DNA of 64,000 bases, taken from assembly GCF_001998865.1 (NCBI RefSeq), contig NZ_CP019607.1, positions 1,984,001 to 2,048,000 on the forward strand, given 5' to 3'. Of the stretch, positions 55,061-64,000 are shown piece after piece. Each line of letters starts with the position of its first letter. Position 1 is the stretch's first letter. The notes beneath the pieces were generated by a model. It searched no databases and was not told the DNA's origin. It saw nothing but the letters and a program-made list of their open reading frames with translations. The position numbers were made by a program, and so were the translations under genes. This stretch comes from Tessaracoccus flavescens (GTDB lineage: Bacteria > Actinomycetota > Actinomycetes > Propionibacteriales > Propionibacteriaceae).

Positions 55061-56245
55061 ATGGCAAAGGTCCTCATTCCCGCAATCGCTGGTGGCGTCG
55101 CGCTCGCCGTCGTCGGTGGCGTCGCCGCGGCGACGGCCCTGCACAAGAACGACGTGCAGGTCTCGGTCGACGGCGAAGTCTCGACGATCGCGGTGCGCGA
55201 GCGCACGGTCGCCGAGGTGCTCGAGCTTGAGGGCATCGAGCTCGGCGCCCACGACGTGGTGCTGCCGGCCGCCGACACCGAGATCACCGACGGTCTCAAC
55301 ATCTCCGTCGCCTACGGCCGCCCCCTGCAGCTCACCGTCGACGGCGAGGAGCGCACGGTGTGGACCACCGCCCGCAACGTGGGCGACGCCCTTGAGCAGC
55401 TCCGTCTCGACGAGACCGACTCGAAGCTGTCGGCCACCCGCTCCGCCGGCATCGGGCGCGAAGGTCTCGACCTGGAGATCGCCACGGCGAAGGACGTCAC
55501 CCTCACGGCCGCAGGCAAGGCGACCCCGGTCAGGCTCGCGGGCACCGTCCAGGACGTGCTCGACAAGCAGGGCATCAAGCCCGACGCGGACGACAAGCTC
55601 ACCCCGGCCGCCGACATCGTGCTGACCGACGGGCTGAAGATCGCCTTCGTCAAGGTCGACGTGAAGACCTCCACCAAGGCAAAGGAACTTCCGTTCGAGA
55701 AGAAGGAAGTCAAGTCCGAAAAGCTCGAGAAGGGCAAGGAGAAGGTCACCACCGAGGGCGTCAAGGGCAAGGCGACCGAGACCTACACCGACGTCTACAA
55801 CGACGACAAGCTGGTCAGCTCCACCCTGAAGTCGACGGTCGTCGACACCGAGCCGGTCGACGAGGTGACGACGGTCGGCACGAAGGTGGTCGTCGAGGAG
55901 AAGCCCGAGGCGACCGATGAGCCGTCCACGAGTGGCTCGTCCAACGAGAATCTGACGCCCGCCGTCGGTTCCTCCTGCAAGGCGTCCTACTACTGGCAGG
56001 GCCAGATGACGGCCAACGGTGAGCAGTTCAACACCAACGACCTGACCGCAGCGCACAAGTCGCTCCCGTTCAACACGCGCGTGAAGGTGACCAACCCGAG
56101 CAACAACAAGTCGGTGATCGTGCGAATCAATGATCGAGGTCCGTACATTTCGGGGCGTTGCCTTGACCTCTCGCGCGCAGCGATGCAGGCTATTGGTGGA
56201 ACCTCCGCGGGAGTGATCACGGTCAACTACCAGGTGGTCGGATAG
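55061..56245 (+). CDS. RpfB-like cell-wall protein with RlpA domain
   Basis: A 394-residue exported protein. A membrane segment at about 5-26 (IPAIAGGVALAVVGGVAAATAL) is followed by three DUF348 repeats (about 30-195; VRERTVAEVLELEGIEL, TTARNVGDALEQLRL, LAGTVQDVLDKQGI), a G5 domain (about 200-280; LPFEKKEVKSEKLEKGKEKV) and an RlpA double-psi barrel (about 308-394; KASYYWQGQMTANGEQFN, RINDRGPYISGRCLDLS). RpfB has DUF348-G5 plus a lysozyme-like Rpf domain; here RlpA takes its place, closer to firmicute YabE. It probably acts on peptidoglycan at division or regrowth. Confidence 0.88.
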   Translation: MAKVLIPAIAGGVALAVVGGVAAATALHKNDVQVSVDGEVSTIAVRERTVAEVLELEGIELGAHDVVLPAADTEITDGLNISVAYGRPLQLTVDGEERTVWTTARNVGDALEQLRLDETDSKLSATRSAGIGREGLDLEIATAKDVTLTAAGKATPVRLAGTVQDVLDKQGIKPDADDKLTPAADIVLTDGLKIAFVKVDVKTSTKAKELPFEKKEVKSEKLEKGKEKVTTEGVKGKATETYTDVYNDDKLVSSTLKSTVVDTEPVDEVTTVGTKVVVEEKPEATDEPSTSGSSNENLTPAVGSSCKASYYWQGQMTANGEQFNTNDLTAAHKSLPFNTRVKVTNPSNNKSVIVRINDRGPYISGRCLDLSRAAMQAIGGTSAGVITVNYQVVG

Positions 56246-56256
56246 TCACCGATATC

Positions 56257-56277
56257 GGTCCCGGGAAAATCGGGACC
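56257..56277 (+). terminator. Hairpin after RpfB-like gene
   Basis: A stem GGTCCCG / CGGGACC with a 7-base A-rich loop, 12 bases after the stop; no T-run. Possible terminator. Confidence 0.5.
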
Positions 56278-56299
56278 ACCAGTATCTGGTAAAGTACCC

Positions 56300-56380
56300 A
56301 AAGTGGCCCTGAAATGGGCCCCCAAGAGCCGCCCGGCCCGCTGCCGCCCCCCAAGAGCAGCGGGCCGGGCCCTTTTTTAT
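56300..56380 (+). ncRNA. 6C-type small RNA
   Basis: Two successive stem-loops carry C-runs. The first closes with GUGGC/GCCGC and contains GGGCCCCCAAGA. The second is a 14-bp perfect stem GCCCGGCCCGCTGC / GCAGCGGGCCGGGC with loop CGCCCCCCAAGA, ending in CCTTTTTTAT, a strong terminator. The word CCCCCAAGAGC is repeated in both. A TAAAGT -10 (56290-56295) lies just upstream. This fits the actinobacterial 6C RNA class, a regulatory RNA thought to expose its C-loops for pairing. It ends about 60 bases before fumC. Confidence 0.72.
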
Positions 56381-56441
56381 CCCCGCCACGGATGGCTGCC
56401 GAGGGCTCCCGCAGCAGCGCCGGAGCGGGTACCGTCGTGAC

Positions 56442-57830
<1,389 letters not shown>

Positions 57831-57839
57831 GCCTGGGAC

Positions 57840-58109
57840 CCCCGCCCCTCCGGCCCTCGAGCATCACCCAGAACAGCGATGTGCACGTCCCGGCCGTCGC
57901 GGGCGCCAACGACAACGCGGCGAACCAGAAGGTGCTCACCCCCGCGGAGGCCGCGGAGATCATCATCGCGAATGGGATCGAGAAAGGTGCCTACCGGGTG
58001 CTCGTCGGCAGGGACGCGCGGGTGATGGTGGTTCACCAGGCTCGTCCCCGAACGCGCCATGACCACCATCGCGGACAAGATGTCCGGCCTCCTGACAAGG
58101 GCGGGCTGA
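57840..58109 (+). pseudogene. Short-chain dehydrogenase C-terminal fragment
   Basis: The frame reads AGANDNAANQKVLTPAEAAEI, then IEKGAYRVLVGRDARVM, a typical SDR C-terminus. After GTGATG two bases are missing, so FTRLVPERAMTTIADKMSGLLTRAG continues in another frame to TGA at 58109. The Rossmann domain and catalytic Tyr-Lys part are absent; only about 75 of about 270 residues are left. It follows fumC directly. Confidence 0.72.
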
Positions 58110-58161
58110 CGAAGGCCGACGGCGGCACCAGATCGGTGGTGCTGCCGTCGAGGCGCGGCGG

Positions 58162-58757
58162 TCAGGACCCGGGCAGCCAGACCCGCATCGTCGAAGGGCC
58201 GCGGTTGGCCCAGGAGTGGTAGGGAATCAGCGGCACGTCGAAGGCCTCGCCCGTTGCGGCTCCGGCCTCACCTCCGTACGGCCACCCTGCGTCGGCGGCC
58301 GAGAGGCGTCGACCCCGCACGACGGCCCCGGCGCCGAGCGCTTCGACGCCCGCATCCGCGTCAACGACCAACTCGTTGACGCTCAGGTCTCCCGGCAGGT
58401 CCACCGACTCCGCGCAGAGCACGAATGGCCCCCGCTCGACGGCGATGGTGCCGCGCACTGCGTCGATCCGGCTGTCCGGGCGTGTTATGCGGGGCTCGAG
58501 CGGCAGCCGCAGCACCACCACGTCACCCGCGGACACGCCCTCGACCCGGTGCGCGCCCGGTGCGACAGGTGAGCCGTCCACGGTGGCGCCCTCGGCCCAG
58601 GCCGGGATGCGCAGGTCGAGCGCGAAGGGGACCTCTGCCTCGTCGATGCTCACCCTGACCTCCGGATCGTACGGATAGTCCGTCTCGACACGCAGCGAGA
58701 TCCCGTCCAGGCGCATCGTAGAGGGCCCGTACTGGACGATCGCCACCCCGTCATCTT
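58162..58757 (-). pseudogene. GH127-like beta-L-arabinofuranosidase, C-terminal fragment
   Basis: About 198 codons of the C-terminal beta domains of a glycoside hydrolase family 127 protein: LRVETDYPYDPEVRV, FALDLRIPAWAEGATVDG, GTIAVERGPFVLCAESVD, and the end IPYHSWANRGPSTMRVWLP. The family is about 630-650 residues, and the catalytic barrel is missing. The upstream end meets a transposase fragment at about 58757, so an insertion element may have removed the rest. Confidence 0.75.
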
Positions 58758-58760
58758 GCA

Positions 58761-58844
58761 CCATGGATCGAGTACTACAACACTGAACGTCACCACAGCG
58801 CACTCGGAGGCAAGCCCCCGATCAGCCGGGTGCTACCAACCTGA
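58761..58844 (+). mobile_element. Transposase remnant (IS481/IS3-like C-terminus)
   Basis: The last 27 codons read PWIEYYNTERHHSALGGKPP plus ISRVLPT and a stop, the typical end of an rve-type integrase core transposase. The rest of the element and any terminal inverted repeats are gone on the left. It lies between the GH127 fragment and a nucleotidyltransferase and marks the likely cause of the rearrangement. Confidence 0.8.
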
Positions 58845-58887
58845 TGGCCGGGTACATCTAGGGTGGAAGTCGAGGGGGAGGTGATCC

Positions 58888-59704
58888 ATGATCAGCAGCC
58901 TGACCGACGACTTCGACCCGGTCGTCGTCGACACCATCATCGCCCGTCTCGACGCCGTCGCCTCCGACGAGGGCGTCGCCATCCCCTGGGCGATCGAGTC
59001 GGGGAGCCGTGCCTGGGGGTTCCCCTCCGGACAGCGACTACGACTGCCGCTTCCTCTACGTGCGCCCCGCCTCCCAGTACCTGAGCCCCTGGCGCAGGCG
59101 CGACGTCATCGAGACCCCGCTCGACGAGGTCTTCGACGTCAACGGCTGGGACCTGATCAAGGGTGTCGAGCTCGCCGTGCGCGGAAACGTGACGGTCCTC
59201 GAGTGGCTCCGTTCGCCGCTGATCTACTTCGGCGATCCCGACTTCGCGGGCACCCTGCCCGCGCTCTGCGAGCGGGTCGCAGACCCGGCGGCAGTGCGCA
59301 ACCACTATCTGCGGCTCGGCGCCCACGCGTGGGAGTCGTCGGGTGCCGCAGAGGGAGGCGAGGCGATCTCGAAGCGCGTCTTCTACGCGCTGCGCCCAGC
59401 CCTCGCGCTGCGGTGGATGCGGCTGCACGGCAGGCCGGTGCCGCCCATGCGGCTGGCCGACCTGATCGCCGAGGCTCCCGTGGATCAGGCCGTTGCGGAG
59501 GCGGTCGAGGTCATGGTCGCCGAGAAGGCCGTCACCCGCGAACTCGGGACCGCGCCGGTCCCCGAGCCGGTCCGGCGGATCATCCGTGAGGAGTTCGCCT
59601 CGGCCGAGGATTCCTCCTCGGCGACGGCCGATCGCCCCACGTCGCGCCAGCTGGCCGAGGACGTGTTCGCCCTTCTCGTGGAGCGCTTCGGCCCAACACG
59701 CTGA
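58888..59704 (+). pseudogene. RlaP/YcgL-type nucleotidyltransferase, frameshifted
   Basis: ATG 58888 opens DDFDPVVVDTIIARLDAVA and IPWAIESGSRAWGFPSG. The catalytic DSDYDCRFLYVRP and the rest (DVNGWDLIKGVELAVRGNVTVLEWLRSPLIYFGD) follow in the next frame; one base is missing near 59026-59031 in a CCCCTCCGG stretch. Joining the frames gives a complete polymerase-beta-superfamily protein of about 270 residues with the GS...DSD motif. Family members act in RNA repair settings. Without the missing base it cannot be made whole. Confidence 0.8.
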
Positions 59705-59716
59705 CGGCCTGCGCGT

Positions 59717-61000
59717 TCAGCGCGGGATCAGCGCGCCCGCCGCGACCTCTGCGTAGATCTGCAGCATGGCCTGCGCCTGGGATTCGATCGTCCACTGCGA
59801 CGCCAGCTGCACGGAGCGGCGCGACGCGTTGCGCGTCCAGTCCTCGTCGTCGAGCCGGTCGATCACGCGCAGCAGGCCCGCCGCAAGCGACGCGGCAGTC
59901 GGGCGGGTGATCTCGCCGTTGACCCCTGGCTCGATCACCAGCTGCAGTTCGTGGTCGACGGAGACGATTGGCAGCCCCGCGAGGGCGGCCTCGTGCAGCA
60001 CGAGCGCCTGGGTGTCGGTCAGCGACGGGAAGGCGAACACGTCGGCCATGCCGTAGTACGCCCCGAGAGCGTCCCGCTTCTGCTCGCCCGGGAGGATGAC
60101 CCGCCCGCCGTCGCGCCCGGCGGCCAGCACCTTGCGGATGTGCGAGTAGCGTTCCCAGTCGCCCACGACGCACAACCGGGCGCCGGGACGCTGCGCGTGC
60201 ACGAGCGTGAAGGCGTCGGCGAGCAGCGGGATGCCCTTCTCCGGGGCGATCCGGCCGACGTAGAGCACGAGCGGTCCGTCCGGATGCTCGAACGGTGGGG
60301 GGCCGGGTGGCAGCGGATCGACGCCGTTCGGCACGACCCGGATGTTGGCGTTGGTCGAGATCAGGCGACACCGGTCGGCGGTCTTCGGTGAAGGGGTGGT
60401 GACGAGGTCGGCCGTCTCGAGCATCTTCTGGCACAGGCCGAGCAGCAGGGCGGTCGACCTGCCCCGGTCCTCGTAGCGGACCTCGGCGAGGCGCAGGTCG
60501 TGGGAGTCGAGCACCTCGCCCTTCGTCAGCCGGGCGAACGCCTTCACCACGCCGGTCAGGAGGGGAAGGACGGCGGAGTAGTGGTCGGCGTAGGCGTCGA
60601 AGTCGGTGTGCCAGGTCAGCAGCATGGGGATGTCGAGCCTGCGGGCGATCCAGGTGCCGAGGGCGCCGACAGTGCCGAAGCCGTGCACGTGGATCACGTC
60701 CGGCCGCAGGTCGGCGATCTTGTCCATCGTCTTGTCGAAGTGCCTGCCGCTCGCGACGCGGGTGGGCATCTTCGGCACCTTCACCGACGGCAGCCGGATC
60801 TCGGTGCGACCGGCCCTCCCGTGGTGCGGGTTCGGTCCCTTGGCCGCCGGGGCGACGACGATCACCTCGTCGCCTGCGTCGAGCAGGTTGCCCTCCAGCT
60901 GCTGGACGGCGTACATCAGGCCGTTGCTGCCAGGCCCGTAGTTGTCAGTGAACTGCGCCACCTTCAAGGGGCGCTGACCGCCGTGGGCTGCTTGGATCAC
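59717..61000 (-). CDS. Glycosyltransferase family 4 protein
   Basis: A 427-residue GT-B glycosyltransferase. The N-terminal acceptor domain starts VAQFTDNYGPGSNGLMYAVQQLEGNL, and HVHGFGTVGALGTWIARRL and LLTWHTDFDAY follow. The C-terminal nucleotide-sugar domain has VVPNGVDP, LYVGRIAPEKG and FPSLTDTQALVLHEAALAGLP with the E-x7-E catalytic pattern. It may add sugar to a lipid or envelope glycan. GTG 61000 has TAGAGT 6 bases upstream, divergent from the glycerate kinase. Confidence 0.9.
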   Translation of the reverse strand: MIQAAHGGQRPLKVAQFTDNYGPGSNGLMYAVQQLEGNLLDAGDEVIVVAPAAKGPNPHHGRAGRTEIRLPSVKVPKMPTRVASGRHFDKTMDKIADLRPDVIHVHGFGTVGALGTWIARRLDIPMLLTWHTDFDAYADHYSAVLPLLTGVVKAFARLTKGEVLDSHDLRLAEVRYEDRGRSTALLLGLCQKMLETADLVTTPSPKTADRCRLISTNANIRVVPNGVDPLPPGPPPFEHPDGPLVLYVGRIAPEKGIPLLADAFTLVHAQRPGARLCVVGDWERYSHIRKVLAAGRDGGRVILPGEQKRDALGAYYGMADVFAFPSLTDTQALVLHEAALAGLPIVSVDHELQLVIEPGVNGEITRPTAASLAAGLLRVIDRLDDEDWTRNASRRSVQLASQWTIESQAQAMLQIYAEVAAGALIPR

Positions 61001-61084
61001 CCCGTCACTCTATCGAATGAGTGTCCACCGCAGCAGAGCCGCCAACCCGTGGTGTGCGGGCCGTGGGCGCAGTAGCGTCTAGTC

Positions 61085-62152
61085 ATGCGCGTGGTGATAG
61101 CCCCTGATTCGTTCAAAGGCACCGTGATGGCGGCTGCGGCCGCACAGGCCATCGCCACCGGGTGGCGGCGGGCGAGACCGGACGACGACCTGGTGCTCGC
61201 ACCCATGGCGGACGGGGGTGAGGGCACCCTCGACGCGTTCGAGACGCTGACGGGGGCGATCCGCGTGCCGGTCGCCGTCGTCGACGCGCTCGGCGGCCCC
61301 CGCGTGGCCTCTTGGGTGCGCCTGCCGGACGGGACGGGGGTGGTCGAGCTCGCCGAGTGCTGCGGGCTGCTGACCATCGAGCACCTCGCGCCGAGGCAGG
61401 CGCACACCGTCGGCTTCGGGCTCGCGATCCGCGCGGCCCTCGAGGCGGGCGTGGAACGGCTGCTGCTCGGCATCGGCGGCAGCGCCTCCACCGACGGCGG
61501 GGCGGGGTTGCTCTCCGCGCTCGGGGTGGAACTGCTGGACGCGGGAGGGGCCCTTGTCGAGCGTCCCGGCAATGTGGAGCTGCCCGACATCGTCGCGCTC
61601 GGAGGCAGCCCGCTCCGCCCTCCCACGGGCGGCGCCACGATCCTCTGCGATGTGACCAACCCGCTCCTCGGGACCGATGGCGCGGCCGCCGTCTTCGGGC
61701 CGCAGAAGGGAGGCGCCTCGCTGGTGGACGAGTTGGACGCCAACCTCGCTAGCTGGGCGCGCCTGCTCGGCGCGGACGTCGACGCGCCGGGTTCGGGGGC
61801 GGCGGGCGGGGTCGGCTACGCGTTGCAGTGGTGGGGCGCGGAGACTGCCTCGGGTGCTCGGCGCGTGGCCGAGGCGATCGGTCTCGACCGCGCGATCGAC
61901 GGCTGCGACCTCGTGGTGACAGGTGAGGGGAGCTTCGACGCGCAGAGCGGCTCAGGCAAGGCCGTCTCCGTCGTGCGCGACCTCGCGGGCGACCACAGGG
62001 TCGCGGTGATCGCAGGCAGGATCGAGGCCGACACCTCCGCGCTCGCCGCGGCTCGTTCGCTGTCCGAGCTGCACGGGGGCCGCGCGCTCGAGGAGACGGA
62101 GGTGGTCCTCGCCAAGGCGGCGCGGACGCTGGCCGAGGGCTGGCGGGACTAG
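61085..62152 (+). CDS. Glycerate kinase (GarK/GlxK type)
   Basis: A 355-residue type I glycerate kinase that phosphorylates D-glycerate. It starts VVIAPDSFKGTVMAAAAAQAIATGW, with PMADGGEGTLDAF (about 40-52), IGGSASTDGGAGLLSALG and VTGEGSFDAQSGSGKAV as family blocks. TAGCGT lies 6 bases before ATG 61085. It converges on cydC. Confidence 0.93.
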   Translation: MRVVIAPDSFKGTVMAAAAAQAIATGWRRARPDDDLVLAPMADGGEGTLDAFETLTGAIRVPVAVVDALGGPRVASWVRLPDGTGVVELAECCGLLTIEHLAPRQAHTVGFGLAIRAALEAGVERLLLGIGGSASTDGGAGLLSALGVELLDAGGALVERPGNVELPDIVALGGSPLRPPTGGATILCDVTNPLLGTDGAAAVFGPQKGGASLVDELDANLASWARLLGADVDAPGSGAAGGVGYALQWWGAETASGARRVAEAIGLDRAIDGCDLVVTGEGSFDAQSGSGKAVSVVRDLAGDHRVAVIAGRIEADTSALAAARSLSELHGGRALEETEVVLAKAARTLAEGWRD

Positions 62153-62159
62153 CTCGGGC

Positions 62160-63722
62160 TCAGCGCGACAGGCGGTGCGTCCGGTCGCAGGCGGCGACCA
62201 CGTCCGGGTCGTGGGTGATCACCAGCACCGGGTCGCCGTCGAAGGCCGCCCACACGTCGCGCATCAGCGCATCGGCGGTCTCCCGGTCAAGGTGCTCGGT
62301 GGGCTCATCGAGGATGATCAGGTCGTGCTCGCCGACGAGCAGCCGGGAGAGGGCGAGCCTGCGGCGCTCGCCTCCCGAGAGGGTGCCCCCGCCCTCTCCG
62401 ATGCGCCGGTCGGGGTCGATCGGCAGGCCCGCGCGGGTGAGGGCAAGCGTGATCTGGTCTGGCGTGGCGTCCCGGTCCCCGATGCGCACGTTCTCGGCGA
62501 CCGTCGTGGCGAAGATGTGCGCGTCCTGTTCCAGGTAGCCGACCCTGCCGCCGCGGACCACCTCACCGGAGATCGGCGGGATCAGGCCCATGGCGGTGGC
62601 CGCGATCGTCGTCTTGCCCACCCCGGAAGGGCCGACGAGCGCCACCCTGCTGCCCGGCGTGACGCTCAGGTCGACGCCGCTCTGCACCGGCCCCGAGGTG
62701 GGCCAGCCGACCGTCGCGTCGATCAGCGTGAGGCCCGGCTCGGCAGCGGTGCCCGGCGTGACGTCGCCGGTGCCTACCGGCGGCTCGTCGAGCAGCTCTG
62801 TGATCCGGTCGAGCGCTGAGCGGGCGCGGGTGTAGGTCTGCGCCGCCTGGGCGAAGGTGCTGAGCACCTCGTGCATGGCGAGCGGCGTGAGCGCGAGGAC
62901 GGCGAGGAAGCGCGGGTCGAGCGCCCCGGAGGAGATGGCGGCCGTGCCGAAGATGAGCGCGGCGCCCACGGCGATCCCCGCCGCGAGGATCTGGACGCCG
63001 TTCGCGATCCCGCGCACCCAGGCGCCCCTTGACTCTTGTCTGCGCAGTTCGTCGTCGACGGCGAGCAGCCGGTCGAGTTCCTCCCCGTCGGCGTCGTAGG
63101 CCACCAGGTCGGTGGAGGTGAGCGCCAGCTCGCGGATCCCGTCGGCGAGCCGGCCACGCGTGGGGACGGACTCCTGGTCCGGCCGCAAGCTCATCCGCTG
63201 CGTCCACAACGGCGCGACGACGCCCGCGAGGACGGCGGTGACAAGCAGGGCGAGTGCGCTCGCAACGTTGAACACGGCGAGCATCACCGTTGTGCCGATC
63301 ACGACCACCGCCGCGGAGGCGAAGGGGATCACGACGCGCACCACGACGTCCTGGATGGCGGTCACGTCGGAGACGACGCGGGTGAGCAGGTCGCCGCGCC
63401 GTCGGCCGATCAGCGTCGTGGCTGCCAGCTTGTCGTAGACGCGCACCCGGAGGGCCGCCTGCATCCGCAATGCCACGTCGTGGCCGACGATCCGCTCGAC
63501 GTAGCGGAACGCTCCGCGCGCGATGCCGAAGGCGCGCACCCCGACCGCCGCCGGCTGCAGATACAGCACCGGAGGGGCGAGCGCGGCGAAGGAGATCAGC
63601 CAGGCGGAGACCCCCATCAGCGCCACGGAGGAGGCGGAGGCGAGGGCCGCGAGCAGGACGGCGCAGATCATGCGGCGTCGACCGTTGGGGACGGCCGCGA
63701 TCAGGTCGGAGACGAGCCTCAT
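62160..63722 (-). CDS. cydC: Thiol reductant ABC exporter subunit CydC
   Basis: A 520-residue fused membrane-ATPase half-transporter. Six helices lie in 1-300. The ATPase has Walker A GPSGVGKTT, Q-loop LEQDAHIF, signature LSGGERRRLALSRLL and Walker B LIILDEPTEHLD. With CydD it exports reduced thiols (cysteine/glutathione in E. coli; mycothiol-related thiols are possible here) needed for cytochrome bd assembly. Its ATG overlaps the cydD stop by 4 nt. Confidence 0.9.
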   Translation of the reverse strand: MRLVSDLIAAVPNGRRRMICAVLLAALASASSVALMGVSAWLISFAALAPPVLYLQPAAVGVRAFGIARGAFRYVERIVGHDVALRMQAALRVRVYDKLAATTLIGRRRGDLLTRVVSDVTAIQDVVVRVVIPFASAAVVVIGTTVMLAVFNVASALALLVTAVLAGVVAPLWTQRMSLRPDQESVPTRGRLADGIRELALTSTDLVAYDADGEELDRLLAVDDELRRQESRGAWVRGIANGVQILAAGIAVGAALIFGTAAISSGALDPRFLAVLALTPLAMHEVLSTFAQAAQTYTRARSALDRITELLDEPPVGTGDVTPGTAAEPGLTLIDATVGWPTSGPVQSGVDLSVTPGSRVALVGPSGVGKTTIAATAMGLIPPISGEVVRGGRVGYLEQDAHIFATTVAENVRIGDRDATPDQITLALTRAGLPIDPDRRIGEGGGTLSGGERRRLALSRLLVGEHDLIILDEPTEHLDRETADALMRDVWAAFDGDPVLVITHDPDVVAACDRTHRLSR

Positions 63723-64000
63723 GCCTGCACCACCTCGACCACGCGGTCGGCCGCCTCGAGCACCGCCGGGCGGTGCGAGACGATCAACGCCCCGGCTCCG
63801 GTGTCGCGCACCGCGTCGATCACCCGGGCCTCGGTCTCGGCGTCGAGGCCGGCTGTCGGCTCGTCGAGGATCAGGTAGCGGGCGCCTCCACGGCGGATCC
63901 GGACAAGGGCGCGGGCGAGCGCGACGCGGCGCAGTTCGCCTGCCGAGAGCCCCTCGCCGTCATCGCCTACCGGTTTGTCCCGGCCGAAGTCGGCACCGGC
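63719..64000 (-). CDS. cydD: Thiol reductant ABC exporter subunit CydD, C-terminus
   Basis: The last 93 codons and the stop of an ABC ATPase, running off the right edge. GEGLSAGELRRVALARAL is the signature region, and YLILDEPTAGLDAETEARV the Walker B and D-loop. Identification as CydD rests on coupling to cydC (ATGA overlap at 63719-63722) and on the LSAGE variant common in CydD. cydAB would be expected upstream, beyond the window. Confidence 0.82.
   Translation of the reverse strand, partial: AGADFGRDKPVGDDGEGLSAGELRRVALARALVRIRRGGARYLILDEPTAGLDAETEARVIDAVRDTGAGALIVSHRPAVLEAADRVVEVVQA

Noticed and set aside
58216..58678. Plus-strand open frames opposite the GH127 fragment
   Set aside because: They lack family features; the minus strand matches GH127 C-terminal blocks.

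Overview
This 64-kb window comes from a high-GC actinobacterium. Supporting signs are a mycothiol-pathway deacetylase (mshB), a CsoR/CopZ pair, an RpfB-like cell-wall protein, an actinobacterial 6C-type RNA, an IdeR/DtxR-like iron box, and about 20 genes whose -10 hexamer lies 5-7 nt before the start codon (leaderless transcripts). A Propionibacteriales member is plausible but not proven. Most genes are chromosomal housekeeping or transport genes. I see no prophage, CRISPR array, tRNA or rRNA.

Layout. 1-3616 (minus): end of an MFS transporter and a peptide ABC transporter operon whose middle (end of the binding protein, first permease, start of the second) is deleted. 3746-5700 (minus): a PhzE-type fused anthranilate synthase behind a trp attenuator with an 11-residue leader peptide holding tandem Trp codons. 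5826-8737: OsmC, IlvE and a membrane protein. 9231-11680: a luciferase-like monooxygenase and its FMN reductase, each behind the same promoter block. 11713-14812: mshB, a lipoprotein, a CDF-like exporter and a HAD phosphatase. 15452-19940: a SWIM zinc-finger protein followed by a 1058-residue protein. 20042-23387: glgX and a lipid kinase. 24075-27183 (minus): a coupled run of five related NTR/TIMP-like secreted proteins, one frameshifted. 27308-29395: nadE. 29551-30585: a ruined amino-acid permease. 30598-35541: an iron-siderophore operon under an IdeR-like box.

35648-43386: ArsC-like protein, alanine dehydrogenase, an RlpA-domain protein, a PfkB kinase with an ADP-ribosylglycohydrolase, a DUF1707 protein and an MFS carrier. 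43526-44237: a surface-protein start joined to a sortase end. 44246-49717: HAD phosphatases, NCS1 permease, YnfA, VOC protein, and a TetR/FAD-monooxygenase pair with a palindromic operator. 49721-53766 (minus): mutY, unknown genes and dnaB. 53767-54316 carries a cluster of DnaA boxes. 54317-56245: copper regulation and a DUF348-G5-RlpA cell-wall protein. 56300-56380: 6C-type RNA, then fumC. 57840-59704: a graveyard of gene fragments (SDR, GH127, transposase, frameshifted RlaP-type nucleotidyltransferase). 59717-64000: glycosyltransferase, glycerate kinase and cydDC.

Two themes stand out. First, about ten genes are broken, by deletions that join unrelated genes or by single-base shifts, some in C/G runs; this is either real decay or an assembly with residual errors. 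Second, several regulatory layouts can be read directly: the trp attenuator, the duplicated monooxygenase/reductase promoter, the shared promoter of two RlpA-domain proteins, and the CsoR, TetR and IdeR operators.
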